The notes under the pieces: generated by a model
Told to the model about the DNA's origin: nothing
The model's database searches: none
The model's input: only the letters and a program-made list of their open reading frames with translations
Part shown: piece by piece, positions 23,904 to 34,889 of the stretch
Position numbering within the stretch: position 1 is the first letter of the stretch
How the letters are laid out: every line of letters begins with the position of its first letter
Position numbers and translations under genes: made by a program
Source: Zhengitettix transpicula
Taxonomy: Eukaryota > Arthropoda > Insecta > Orthoptera > Tetrigidae
Reading direction: 5' to 3'
Assembly: GCA_037074705.1 (NCBI GenBank)
Contig: CM073596.1
Coordinates: 55,270,001-55,334,000 of the forward strand
DNA: 64,000 bases

Positions 23904-26257
23904 TTACAGTGTATAAAAATGAATGTAGCTTTGCCTTAGGAGGATTGGAGGTAGAAAAATGTTACGACTAAATGTTTGAAATGAATTTCTACCAAAGTTT
24001 GTAGGTATGTTACTTACGATCCAGGAACTATCACTGTTCAGATAAAAATAAAAACCTGAAATATTCTAAATCGGCAGTTATTAGGTACAAGAGATTGATA
24101 AGTGTCATTCTCTAACCTGTCAATGCCTAATTTCAGCCCTTAAAGACAATGAAGGGGTGCACCGTCAGAATTAAAATTATTTTTATTGTTCAAAAAAATA
24201 ATTTAGTTACAAGCACTGGCGAGTAAAAACAGTTTTGGAATTTTTAAAAAAAATTGTACAAAATGTCTGTTATTTGGTCGTTTAACGTCTTTAATTATGA
24301 AAAAAGTTTGTTTACAGTGCCATATAAAGACGTCCTTACTTTTAATTTCCTCTGTACTTCAAATTCCCTTCTGAGAAAAAAAATTATAGAGACATTTACA
24401 CCATAACGTTTGAAATCAGTTAGTATGAGCTCTAAATATTTTTTTAAAGAAATTATTTGTTCTGTACGTATTTGTAAATTTGTTCTGATTACTACGAATA
24501 AAAATTTTCCTGGAGTACCGGAGCTCACATAGAATTTTCGTTCTCCTATATTCTTGAAATTAATTGATTTTTGATAATATTTAATCACTTAGTGACCTTC
24601 AAAATATTATCTTCTCAACACCGAGTGATGGTACGGATTCCTAGCAATGGACCATTAGAAGGCCTTTTCTTATTCAATTTATTTTTTTCACGACCAATAA
24701 CGAAGCATAACTGTATAATATAAATGTTATCATGTATGTTCTGGTTCATTAAATTTACTAAAGAGCATTAAATTCATGTTTGTTAAATTTGAACTTTGAC
24801 TCGACGAGAACTTGACTGACGTCACACATGCATCTTTCAGTCCGGTGACTATTTTATTCACACCTATAATTAGAATAGACTCCGCATAAAAATTCTCTAA
24901 CAGACTTTTATTAAATTTAAAATAATAATGAGTGAAGTGTCGATCAGTGACGGTTTTTTCTCAAGGTTATCATCAGGCGTGAGGTTGCAGGTGTTGGGTA
25001 GCGTTGGTGGAATTACTTACTTCCTGACCACTCAGTCCAGATAGCTGACTGAAGGCCCCTGAAGGCCAATAGCGTGACAGTTATCAAGCCAAGGCATGAC
25101 AGGCCGCATAAATACTGCACGTGGAGTCACAAACACGAGCGGGGTAACACACCCTTGGTTCCCTCGGAACCCGTCACCGTCGTACAAATTCCTGACGCAA
25201 ACAATACCAAGCGTTCCATCTCGTAAATTAACCATTTGGCGCTGTGAAAACTAAACAAGTCTGTAATGTGAGTATTAACAGACAGAGTGCCAGGGCTATC
25301 TAAATAGATTCGAGGCCGGAAAGGTTTGTGAAGGCTGGACGGACGAATTGGGCGGTTTGAAACGATCACTCAGACACTTGTCACGTAGACCGAACAAGAG
25401 AAACTAATCAGTTACGGGAGGCCATTATTAAAAGATCATCACTAACAGGGATTGGTGTAAAACAAATCCATAGGATGTTACACATTTATTTCGTAGAATC
25501 CCTTCAGTCACATGTGAGCATCCTAGAAATAGAGTGCATCGTGACAAAGGAATAATTCAGAAGCATCCGTTTAATTTACTTCGGTAAAAGCAAATACACA
25601 GGACAACAGAATGTCAAGATTTTCTATTTAACAGGCAGCGTTACCCTTTAATTGTTAATGACGCATGGCAATTAATTGTTAACAGCCGTGTTAGCGTCTG
25701 TGTAATTGTTCTACAATATATTCAGAGCCTTAATTGGAACGTTAAATACAATATATAATTAAACAGGATATTTTTCCAATTTTAACATCGTCAATAATTA
25801 CGCCGGTAGGAACCAGATTAGCTTCCCCTCACATTAAAAAAAAACAAAATGGATATTTTCTGATCCTACCTTGTCCAGAAATGTAACGTAGTATATACAT
25901 TTAATGTGTTCTTTTGACGTAAGGACAAAATAAATCTATATTTTCATATCCAACACTTGAGCTGCACTTTGTAATAAATCAAATTAGTATCTTGGGATGA
26001 AAACAATTAATTAAGTATAATAGCGTTTGTGACTGCATCTGATGTTCGTTGCTGGAATGCAAGTTAAATTCTTTCAGCACATAGTGCCAACATAATCTGA
26101 AATAATAATATGTAATTGTATAAGGCATATTACATCCGATAAACATTCATAAATATGTTAAGACTTTTTATTTGAACTTACAATTAATGCAAATAAGAGT
26201 CATAATTACAAATAATATATAAATGATTTATTAATATTTTAAAAAAAATAATTAATA
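23904..26257. other. No gene seen
   Basis: AT-rich sequence with a GC-richer part at about 24950-25400. Frames there (67 and 80 residues, minus strand) are not recognisable. A CTGATGATAACC run at 24967-24978 (minus strand) is not followed by a GAAAC box. Confidence 0.4.
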
Positions 26258-26720
26258 ACTAGCTGTGTGCTCGGCGTTGCCCGGGTTGTCATAATTAAAC
26301 TCAGCGACATCAACAACACCGGATTTGACTCCAATCTCGGTTGCTTTTGCGTTATTTTTAAGTAACGCCTTTCCACCCCCGTCACTAAAGGTTCTCCCTT
26401 CTCGTGCAGAAAAGGGGTTTAAATTATACAGAAAAATATCTGAAGAAACGCTATCAATCTCATTGACTCCGAAATATTTTCTTTAGACGGAAATATCGGC
26501 CGTTTTCACATTTTTGAAAATTCGCACCGCGCGTCCAGCCGCGCCCCTGGGGGCTGAGCGGAAAGTTGAATGTCGTAATTAAACTCAGCGAAATACATAA
26601 CCCGGGATTATAATCGAATCTCGGTTCTTATCGCGGTATTTTTGTGTAAGAAAGGGGTAGATATTACACACAAACAACATCGGGAGAATCTCACACACAT
26701 ACTTTTATTTTTAAAATAAT
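26258..26720 (+). repeat. ACTAGCTG repeat, copy 1 (diverged, internally duplicated)
   Basis: This opens ACTAGCTGTGTGCTCGGCGT, closely matching the opening of copies at 32165 and 34064, but the body differs. Two direct blocks of about 75 bp, starting with ATAATTAAACTCAGCGA near 26290 and TAATTAAACTCAGCGAAATA near 26575, show an internal duplication. Repeats beginning ACTAGCTG and running into a CCCGGCGTTGC-like stretch are widespread in arthropod genomes. I cannot name the superfamily with confidence. Confidence 0.55.
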
Positions 26721-26983
26721 TAGATGTTAATTCAAAATTATCAAGTTTTATGAAGTTTTATTGTGTGGAGACTATTATCAATCTAGGAATAAATATAACA
26801 GGTACGACTAACTTATAAAGACGTTCAATTACAGAGGTTTTATTTATTATTTTTGAGGTGATAGCTCAGTTTTTAAAGTAATATGTAAGACTGTTATTCG
26901 GTTTGATTTGAATTAATTTTTTGTTTAAATTTTTTATTTACTTTTGTCCCCGCAACAATAACAATATAACAAGAGGGGGTCTC

Positions 26984-27031
26984 TTATACGCCTGAAAACG
27001 TCCCAAATTAGGGATGAAACGTAGTGTTATA
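26984..27031 (+). other. Hammerhead-like motif with all three helices
   Basis: The motif is CTGAAAA (26992-26998), a GTCCC-AAATTA-GGGAT hairpin as helix II, then GAAACGTA (27016-27023). Outside it, CTTATACGC on the left pairs with GTGTTATAT on the right: C-G, G-U, C-G, A-U, one bulged U, then U-A, A-U, U-A. This supplies helix I. AC and GU form the minimal helix III, and A is an allowed cleavage base. The core strand has A where the conserved G8 should be, which in known hammerheads would abolish activity. This copy is probably inactive but structurally well preserved. Confidence 0.45.
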
Positions 27032-28440
27032 TTGTTCTGATTGTATTCATTACAATATCAACTAATAATAATTTGATGAGTCTTTGCCCCATTACATTTA
27101 TTTAGTGAGTTATTATAATACGGTACATATAAATATTAATTTGGAATCGGCAACCCTCGATTTAATGTTAGAATATTTTGTTCAATATACTGTAAATTTA
27201 ACGTCGGTAGAACAAACAATTGCAACAGTGTAAGAAATTAGAAAATGAAAAATGACACTGGTTATACAGATATGGAAATGGTTTAATAATCGGGAGAAGA
27301 CACAAATGTAATTGTTTTCGAATATATTTTCTTTAAAATTAGATATTTTCTTAGTTTTGAAGAATATTTATTTTATTTTTGGACTAAAAAAGCGATATAG
27401 GGACTGTCACTACCTTTGGTACCATAGAAACTCTTTTGTTCTGATGGCCATTATGACGTTAAGTAATTACGGAGGTTGGAAAAAGTGTTACCAACATTTA
27501 CTTATTTAATATTCGACAGAAATAAAACTTTAAATATGAAATTTTAACTATTCATAGTTTTTTCCCGGCTATTTAAATTTCTCATATGGCTCTGAAGCCG
27601 TCTGCAGGTTTCTTTTTTGATTGTGCATATAAAAGCGCTAATAAAGAGTGAGGGGAAGGTTCGAGAAAAAAAAAAGAGAGATTCTTTGACGGCGCGACGC
27701 AGTTGGTCGGGTCACTAGTTCAGTTCACAGATTAAAGGGAAGGGCTTTTGAAGATTGCGACACAAAAGGTCTGCAGACGTGACCTGGAATTAGAGCTCCG
27801 TCGAGGGTCGAGCGAGACGGAGACAGGAGGACGGAGAGAGAATGGAAAGCAGGACTAGTAAAACTGGATGGCGATGAAATTAAATGCTTACTTATCAGAA
27901 GTCTGCAATAATTGCTGCGAGGGGTAAGGGAAGTCTGTCTGTTGCCTGATAGAGCACGCCGGAAATTTTTCACTTCGCCGCTGTTCTTTTGTGGCGACCT
28001 CTCGAGAGCTTCTGCGCCCTCAGACTTGCTGCCACGACGGCAGAAAAAAAAGGGGGGGGGGTCATTACACAGTTGCGTGCATATCCGGTATCGCCACAAC
28101 TTCTAAATGAATAATTTACTACAAATAATCCCTTGAGACTTGAGTCGTCACTGATTGAATTCGATAAACTACTTGCTACTCGATTCACGAGACATTAACC
28201 GTGTAATTCGGAACATTTGAAACACCCACCACACGTCTATAATAACTATATACCATACATAACGAGGCGTTATTCGGAATGAAATTTTTATAATAATTAT
28301 ACGGTGAATGTCAAGACGTCCAAACGGCGCTGCCATCAAGGGTGGATCCTCCATAACATAGAAATAATAATACTGCTATAAATGAAAAATCAGAAAGCCT
28401 GTTAAGCCATAAATTTATAATGAATAAAATTTTATAACTC
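27032..28440. other. No gene seen; TATA-like site and GC-richer block
   Basis: ATATAAAAGCGC at 27626-27637 resembles a TATA box and is followed by a GC-richer block to about 28100 with a G run. No initiator at the expected distance and no coding frame was found. The 124-residue minus-strand frame at 27725-28099 has no recognisable domain. Confidence 0.3.
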
Positions 28441-28473
28441 AATAATAATAATAATAAACATTAATACAGACTC

Positions 28474-28507
28474 GACGTTTCATCCCCAATTTTTGGGACC
28501 TCTTCAG
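28474..28507 (-). other. Hammerhead-like box beside the 114-bp array
   Basis: On the minus strand the order is CTGAAGA, GGTCCCAAAAATTGGGGAT (a CCC/GGG hairpin) and GAAACGTC. The bases next to the box do not form a regular helix I, although AATAC before the box could pair with GTATT seven bases after it. The same box, in the opposite orientation and decayed, is the centre of each unit of the tandem array that starts about 150 bases downstream. Confidence 0.4.
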
Positions 28508-28658
28508 GTATTGTACAATTAAATTAAATAAAATTAAATGAGTATCATAATTAATAAAAGCCAAATACGAACAAAATAAGTAATAATATAAATACCACAC
28601 AACGTTTCCGGGATCCTTAATTTGACATTATATCATTTAATTGAAATTTACATCACCT

Positions 28659-29794
28659 GAAGGGGTGATATTCATTTTATTTTTATTTTTTTGAATTTTA
28701 AAAACCTGAAGAGGCTGCTAAAAATTAGGGATGCAACTTGATGCCTGTTTAAATGTTTTCGGTGTTTAAATTTGAAGGGGTGATATTCATTTTTTTTTTG
28801 AATTTTAAAAACCTGAAGAGGCTCTTAAAAATTAGGGATGCAACTTGATGCCTGTTTAAATGTTTTCGGTGTTTAAATTTGAAGGGTTGATATTCATTTT
28901 ATTTTATTTTTTTGAATTTTAAAAACCTGAAGAGGATCCTAAAAATTAGGGATGCAACTTGATGCCTGTTTAAATGTTTTCGGTGTTTAAATTTGAAGGG
29001 GTGATATTCATTTTATTTTATTTTTTTGAATTTTAAAAACCTGAAGCGGCTGCTAAAAATTAGGGATGCAACTTGCTGTCTGTTTAAATGTTTTCGGTGT
29101 TTAAATTTGAAGGGGTGATATTCATTTTATTTTATTTTTTTTTGAATTTTAAAAACCTGAAGAGGCTGCTAAAAATTAGGGATGCAACTTGCTGCCTGTT
29201 TAAATGTTTTCGGTGTTTAAATTTGACGGGGTGATATTCATTTTATTTTATTATTTTGAATATTAAAAACCTGAAGAGGCTCCTAAACATTAGGGATGCA
29301 ACTTGCTGCCTGTTTAAATGTTTTCGGTGTTTAAATTTGAAGGGGTGATATTCATTTTATTTTATTTTTTTGAATTTTAAAAACCTGAAGCGGCTGCTAA
29401 AAATTAGGGATGCAACTTGCTGCCTATTTAAATGTTTTCGGTGTTTAAATTTGAAGGGGTGATATTCATTTTATTTTATTTTTTTGAATTTTAAAAACCT
29501 GAAGAGGCTCCTAAACATTAGGGATGCAACCTGATGCCTGTTTAAATATTTTCGGTGTTTTAATTTGAAGGGGTGATATTCATTTTATTTAATTTTTTTG
29601 AATTTTAAAAACCTGAAGAGGCTGCTAAAACTTAGGGATGCAATTTGCTGCCTGTTAAAATGTTTTCGGTGTTTAAATTTGAAGGGGTGATATTCATATT
29701 ATTTTATTTTTTTGAATTTTAAAAACCTGAAGAGGATCCTAAAAATTAGGGATGCAACTTGCTGCCTGTTTAAATGTTGTCGGTGTTTAAATCT
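28659..29794 (+). repeat. Tandem array of ten 114-bp units
   Basis: Unit starts (GAAGGGGTGATATTC or a close variant) fall at 28659, 28774, 28881, 28995, 29109, 29225, 29339, 29453, 29567 and 29681. Spacing is 114 bp with small changes from T-run length (107-116). Each unit has a T-rich stretch, AAAAACCTGAAGAGG, an AAAAATTAGGGATGCAAC part and TGTTTTCGGTGTTTAAAT. The centre is recognisably the CTGAAGA-hairpin-GAAACGTC box of 28474-28507 with GAAACG changed to GCAACT. Units differ by a few point changes, so the array is fairly young or homogenised. Confidence 0.95.
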
Positions 29795-31137
29795 TTTCTG
29801 TCTTAATACGCTGATGATTTTTTCATTTATTAAAAGAAGTCAAATGTGATTATAACCTGAATAAAAACAATTTTGAAAGTAGAATAAATAATAATAAAAT
29901 AAGTCTCAGATATTTTTAAATAATCACGTTATACAAATAATACTCAGAAGTAAATGTAATCGTGAATTATGAGAAAGCAAAATAAATTATATGATTGTTT
30001 TACGTATTGACGTGTTTTGAATAGCCGACGGGAGATAAAAGACAGGTATTATTTCCCGCTGATTGGATCCAATGTGAACATGGAGTATGTGTGTGTGTGT
30101 GTGTCTGGATATGACAACGTGTCCGTGCGTGAATTACCCGGAAAACATGAATATGCATATTGTCACTTGTTAGGGAATCACTTCCGCGCCGCAGATCAAA
30201 GTGTCTGTCCGTCGTTATTAGGCCAACTTCTGGAATGGACTCCTTCCGAATACAACATAGTTCGTTGTGACGACCGCAACCGTGATTAATTCTTCACATG
30301 GATTTATTCGATCGCATGCAAACTGCGTACAATCTCCCCCCCCCCCCCCGACCTCTTCCCCCCGGCGCCATCGGGTTTGGTGTCCTCTGTGGGCCGTGAA
30401 TTATTTAGCTAAAATACGCCACAACATTGCAAATAACTGGCTGTATTTTGTCAGGAAAAATATGAGAAACTACAGGACAATCTGGGAAATTGGTTTCACC
30501 TTAAAACTTATTCATTGGATCACTTCGCAGACTTCCAGAGATTAGATAATCCAAGGGCTCAGAAACGAAATTAAAAAAAATTGTCCTTGGAGACAGTTTA
30601 TGGTCTGTGTTAATCAAATACCGGTCCTACTAACACTTTAAATTATTCCTCTGATAATACAACCGGAATACCCTGTAATACCCGGAGCTCAGCTTAACAC
30701 GAACCTTTGTTACGGCTACTTGCCAGTCTTAAAACTATACTGAAAGCATTGACGCGTGGAAATTTTTTCCTCCTTCATATTAGCACTATTCGTTGTCATT
30801 TACCCTAAATGGTGAAATTTTCCAGTGACTAAATGTCATACTCTATAGCGGTTTTCAAATAAGAGTCGTTTTTGCTATTCGTGGACAATATTATGTGACA
30901 ATGTCGCACCATTTGATTCGTCGGCGCAAGGAAGAGCCTCAAGGTCAAATCGCCTCTGTTTTAAAAAAGAACTACAGTATCTGTGGTGGTGTAACCAGGG
31001 TTTGCCTTCAATTTATCAAAAAAAAATAATTATCCAACTATACTAAAGTTACTTTTTTTGCTACTGAAATTTATTCTTTCCGCAACGCTCATTTTATTAT
31101 ATTATAGGATTCAGTTCTTAACTTTATTAAAATATAT
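29795..31137. other. No gene seen; TG and C tracts, repeat S copy 2
   Basis: AT-rich apart from a TG microsatellite (30087-30104), a run of about fifteen C (30335-30349) and the short dispersed repeat S listed separately. Frames of 90-92 residues around 30017-30545 cross these tracts and are not convincing. Confidence 0.4.
30880..30960 (+). repeat. Short dispersed repeat S, copy 2
   Basis: This matches 21950-22020 and 48033-48112. Shared blocks are GTGGACAATA, TATGTGACAA, TTTGATTCGTCGGCGCAA and CAAGGTCAAATC. It is closest to the 48-kb copy. Confidence 0.75.
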
Positions 31138-32072
31138 TCTAGTAATTGGTAATTAAGACATTGTTCTAATTGGAAAGTTGGATTGTAGAGGACTCATTAT
31201 TAGTGGATATAGAGCGGACGCCGCAACAATCCGGCAAGGCAAAGAAAACATTGTTGAGGTTCTACGCGCTCAAAATCTACGAGACGAAGAGTACAGTCGG
31301 GCCGTAGGCAGCGAGGAGAAAAGACTAAAATTCCAAGTCACGAAAATTTGGAACAGTACAGTCGGTCAGCAGACAGCGAATAGAACGGACGAAAATAACT
31401 CATTGAAAGTTTTACAGTCGGCAGTCAGAACGAACGATTGTGGCCCAGTCACAAACATGCTTTCAATTATTAAAAAGTAAAGCAATATTCAGACAAACCA
31501 ATGAAGTCCATTGTCAACTAAAGCCACGAGATCTACAAATCCAGGTTGCAGTAAAGCATCGAGAACCAACCCATTTGTGTTAAACCAACTAACAAACAAC
31601 GCCAATTAGAGTCTGTGAGAACTTAGAATCAGTGATGTCCCCAAAATTGTGCACGAAAAACTAAAAATGAGACCTGGGCGGCCGTAAGTAGAGAAAACTT
31701 TAAAATAATTTGTAAACCGTGTTTAAAAGATAAAAGTCATATCGTTCTTTAATTTTAATTATTTAATTATCGATAAAATGAGATCGTTAACTCTTGATAA
31801 AATTGAAATTGTTAAATTCAATCTTTAGTATTATTTCTTCCGCAACAAATTTCGTCTATGTTCAGACGCTTTGATTTCCATAAAAGGTAAATGTAATTTT
31901 GATTATTTAAATTCTGCCATTTATCAAACCCAGATCAAGACCCTGAGATCCCAAATATTTTGTATTTTATACTTGTTTTAAAATTGATAATAAATTTTGT
32001 TAGTTGTTTAAAGTTAATAGTTGTTCATTTAAAAGCGCCCATCCATTATTATTATTATATTTAATTATTACA
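31138..32072 (+). mobile_element. Family L LTR, copy 4 (second subfamily)
   Basis: This LTR is flanked by ATAT on both sides (31134-31137 and 32073-32076). It ends TTAATTATTACA like the others but starts TCTAGTAATTGG. It shares with copy 8 the GACGCCGCAACAA, AAAGAAAACATTGTTGAG and ACGCGCTCAAAATCTACGAG blocks and CTGGGCGGCCGTAAGTAG, and with all copies AAACCCAG.TCAAGACCCTGAGAT. A 100-codon open frame inside it (31178-31480) is not preserved in sister LTRs and is not a gene. Confidence 0.82.
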
Positions 32073-32164
32073 ATATTTTAAAAAATTAATTATATTTGAG
32101 GTGTAAGTTTTTATCTAAAAAATATATATTATTTTAATTGTTGCGTCTAGTTTTTTATTGTTAT

Positions 32165-32768
32165 ACTAGCTGGGTGCCCGGCGTTGCTCGTGTACTTATT
32201 TATATCAACTCGAAAAAGTATTTAATTGAATACTTAAATATATTCCTTGAGTACTTCAGGATATAATTGTCACTAAGTCTTCATACATTACGAAATATTA
32301 CATTGATGAAATTGTTAGCTAGACTCACAACTAATATAGCGCGAAAATTAACTTACATTTTCCGCAAGGATGGTAAAGTAATTCGTATTCTTCTTTATTA
32401 TCATTCGATGGAATATTGCTGTATAAAAATATATTTTTTATTTAAAGAAAATATTTCTGCTTTATTTCATTCCTGATAAAGAAGAATTTCCTTTGTTCGT
32501 TGCGTAGTAACGTCCTTCTCTCGCCTGACGTCATTGTCTCTTGGCGCGCAGTAATTTAACATTTAATGATAATGGTTTTTAATTATAATTCTTTCCACAT
32601 ATATGCTAGGGGTTTGTCACCCCCACAGTACCGGTTCTCGATTATGGCAGTATACGTATACCAATTTTTGTTGCATTCTGTCCACGCGATAAAATTTGTA
32701 TAAAGAACAACGTAAATAAATAAATACATACATACATACAAATATACATCCTTTTTTAATATATAGAT
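32165..32768 (+). repeat. ACTAGCTG repeat, copy 2 (about 600 bp)
   Basis: It starts ACTAGCTGGGTGCCCGGCGT and ends in a TACA-rich stretch and CTTTTTTAATATATAGA. It matches 34064-34640 along its whole length, apart from small indels, including GGTAAAGTAATTCGTATTC and CTTGGCGCGCAGTAATTTAA. The 70-codon frame at 32267-32476 is interrupted in the other copy. Probably a non-autonomous transposable element. Superfamily not assigned. Confidence 0.8.
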
Positions 32769-32837
32769 AAATCAAAATGTGTTTTACGTCCAATAACGGA
32801 CAGTTTATTAAAAAATAATTCGTGATAGAATAACAAC

Positions 32838-32870
32838 AACGTTTCGGAACATTTTTGTAGCATTATTCAG
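32838..32870 (-). other. Hammerhead-like motif, left arm
   Basis: On the minus strand: GTCACAAC, CTGAATA, a hairpin region ending GTTCC, GAAACGTT, then GTTGTTATT. Helix I pairs CAACA with the reverse-complementary GTTGT and continues after one mismatch. The core has T in place of conserved G8, so catalysis is unlikely. It differs from the right-arm copy mainly there and in the loop. Confidence 0.4.
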
Positions 32871-33070
32871 GTTGTGACACAACTGAGACATTACATCAGT
32901 TCATAATTTTCACAACAATTTTCGGAGTTTTAAATAATTAACTTTTTTGAAAATGTCTGACAATAACAAAATCACTAAAAAAACCTTAAAAATTGTATCA
33001 AAAAATTTTCCTTTATTGAGGGGTGACGAAATGTGTTTTCTCAGATGTTAGGGAATTAAAATCTGTCGGG

Positions 33071-33117
33071 TCACAATCTGAAGAAGGAACAAAAATGCTC
33101 CGAAACGTTGTTGTTAT
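33071..33117 (+). other. Hammerhead-like motif, right arm (best core of the helix-I copies)
   Basis: CTGAAGA (33078-33084) fits CUGANGA with G8 intact. It is followed by an extra A and a GGAAC...GCTCC hairpin with one mismatch, then GAAACGTT (33102-33109). Upstream TCACAAT pairs with downstream GTTGTTA: U-G, A-U, A-U, C-G, A-U, one mismatch, U-A. AC/GU gives the minimal helix III and U is an allowed cleavage base. The extra A before helix II departs from the consensus. Confidence 0.45.
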
Positions 33118-33166
33118 TTTTTTAAAAAAATTTAAACTGTCTGTTATTGGTGGTAATGTACATTTT

Positions 33167-34063
33167 GTTGTGTAGAAAAATAAATACCCGTTAATCTTTC
33201 AATATTATGGACTATGTAGACAGTTAATTTTCTTTTAAACGATAAATTCGTCTAGTTTTTGAAACCTTTTAATTTATTCACTAGAGCTTCTTGAATAAAT
33301 TTTTCTTTTTGTTGCGATGTTCGTTTTGCGCTTGGATTAAATAAATCTCCATTATATGCGGGAAATGCGACTCCGTGGGAAGCACCAGTAGTAAACGATC
33401 CTCTTTATTTCCTCGCCTCGGAGGTGGTGGTGGTGGTGGGGGAGGGGGAGGATGTTAGAGTCGGAATTAATTTTTCAGGCACTTGGGCGTTGCGTTTAAT
33501 GAAGGAAAACTGCAACTGTGCGAGGCGAACTCAAAGCAACGTAATGTCCGTTATGTTGGCACTGCTTCGGCAATGTTCCGATATGGGTAACCCGGGAAAT
33601 CTGCGAGTCCACCGCGAAAATGAGGAAACGCAGTAACAACAACCGGGGTCCAGAAACCTCCCTTGTGCCACTGCGTCGGTGGAAACTTCGGGCGGGAACC
33701 GAAGAACGTTTATCTACGGGAAAAATCTGCGACTTGATCAAGGAGTAATGAATTACGTTTATAATAGCTCGAGGACTAAAGCCGATTTGATCCAGCCTGT
33801 GAGGTTGCCCTTGATCAATAACTGGTAAAATTATTGGAAAATTAGCCTTAAGTCAGAATTTACTTATAAAATAGAAAAAAAAATACTACGAACTAAAACA
33901 CACAACATTTCATCTCTTAGTCTACAGACACCGTCAGATTTAAATTGTAAAACAGTTAAAATATATTAAAAAATTGGATAAAACCATTTTACAGAAATTA
34001 TTTAGACATACTCCATCAATTTCAATGGCCGAAATCATTTAAGTAAATTTTTTTTATAAATAA
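33167..34063. other. No gene seen; GGT/GGGGA tract
   Basis: A G-rich GGT and GGGGGA tract lies at about 33423-33452. Short overlapping frames on both strands (70 and 81 residues) have no domain. The remainder is AT-rich. Confidence 0.4.
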
Positions 34064-34640
34064 ACTAGCTGGGTGCCCGGCGTTGCTCGTGTACTTATTT
34101 ATATAAACTCGAAAAAGTATTTAATTGAATACTTAAATATATTCCCTGAGTATTTCAGGATATAATTGTCAATTGTCACTCAGTCTTCATACATTACGAA
34201 ATATTACATTGATGAAATTATTAGCTAGACTCACAACTAATACAGCGCGACAATTAACTTACATTTTCCGCAAGGATGGTAAAGTAATTCGTATTCTTCT
34301 TTACCATTCGATGGAGTATTGCTGAAGAAAATATTTCTGCTTTATTTCATTCCTAATAAAGGAAATATTTCCTTTGTTCGTTGCGTAGTAACGTCTTTCT
34401 CTCGCGTGACGTCATTGTCTCTTGGCGCGCAGTAATTTAATATTTAATGATCACGGTTTTAAATTATAATTCTTTCCACATGTATGCTAGGGGTTTCTCA
34501 CCCTCACAGTACCGTTTCTCGTGTTTTGAAGAATGTGTGTACCAATTTTTGTTGCAATCTATCCACGCTTTTTAATTTGTATAGAAATTAACGTAAATAC
34601 ATACATACATACAAATATACATCCTTTTTTATTATATAGA
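34064..34640 (+). repeat. ACTAGCTG repeat, copy 3
   Basis: This is near-identical in layout to 32165-32768, from the ACTAGCTGGGTGCCCGGCGT start to the CATACATACATACAAATATA and CCTTTTTTATTATATAGA end. Indels include loss of a short segment near 34320. It separates from copy 2 by about 1.3 kb in the same orientation. Confidence 0.8.
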
Positions 34641-34889
34641 TTCTGACTTATGGCCAATTTTCACCAATTATATTTAATACTAGTCAGATTAAAGTTCAGT
34701 TTTTAATTATAATAACTGGTACAGTTATACACCTGTTCAAATATATTGTGTTAACTTGTGCAGTTAAGAGACATTTGAATAGCAACCCTTTGAAAAATAT
34801 GAGATTCAGTTTTATTATACTTTAAACACAGATTCACTCCTTAAAATATTTATTTTAAAAATTAGAAGCATAAAAGGGATTTTAATGAG

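Larger units (their letters stand above)
32774..33166. mobile_element. Foldback element with two opposed hammerhead-like boxes (393 bp)
   Basis: The ends are inverted repeats: AAAATGTGTTTTACGTCCAA (32774) and ACAGACAGTTT-type sequence on the left are matched inverted by AAACTGTCTGTTATTGG and AATGTACATTTT (to 33166). Each arm is about 110 bp and contains one box, on the minus strand at left and plus strand at right. The middle is AT-rich spacer. It lies directly next to the end of the ACTAGCTG repeat. Arms of this length are typical of foldback or MITE-like elements. No transposase is present. Confidence 0.78.

Noticed and set aside
24960..25000. CTGATGA on the minus strand as another hammerhead-like box
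   Set aside because: No GAAAC box or stem follows at the proper spacing.
27626..27637. TATA-box promoter at ATATAAAAGCGC (and a similar site at 47.57 kb)
   Set aside because: No initiator at the expected distance and no gene downstream.
28659..29794. CRISPR or protein-repeat array
   Set aside because: Period is 114 bp with no unique spacers and no open frame. It is a satellite.
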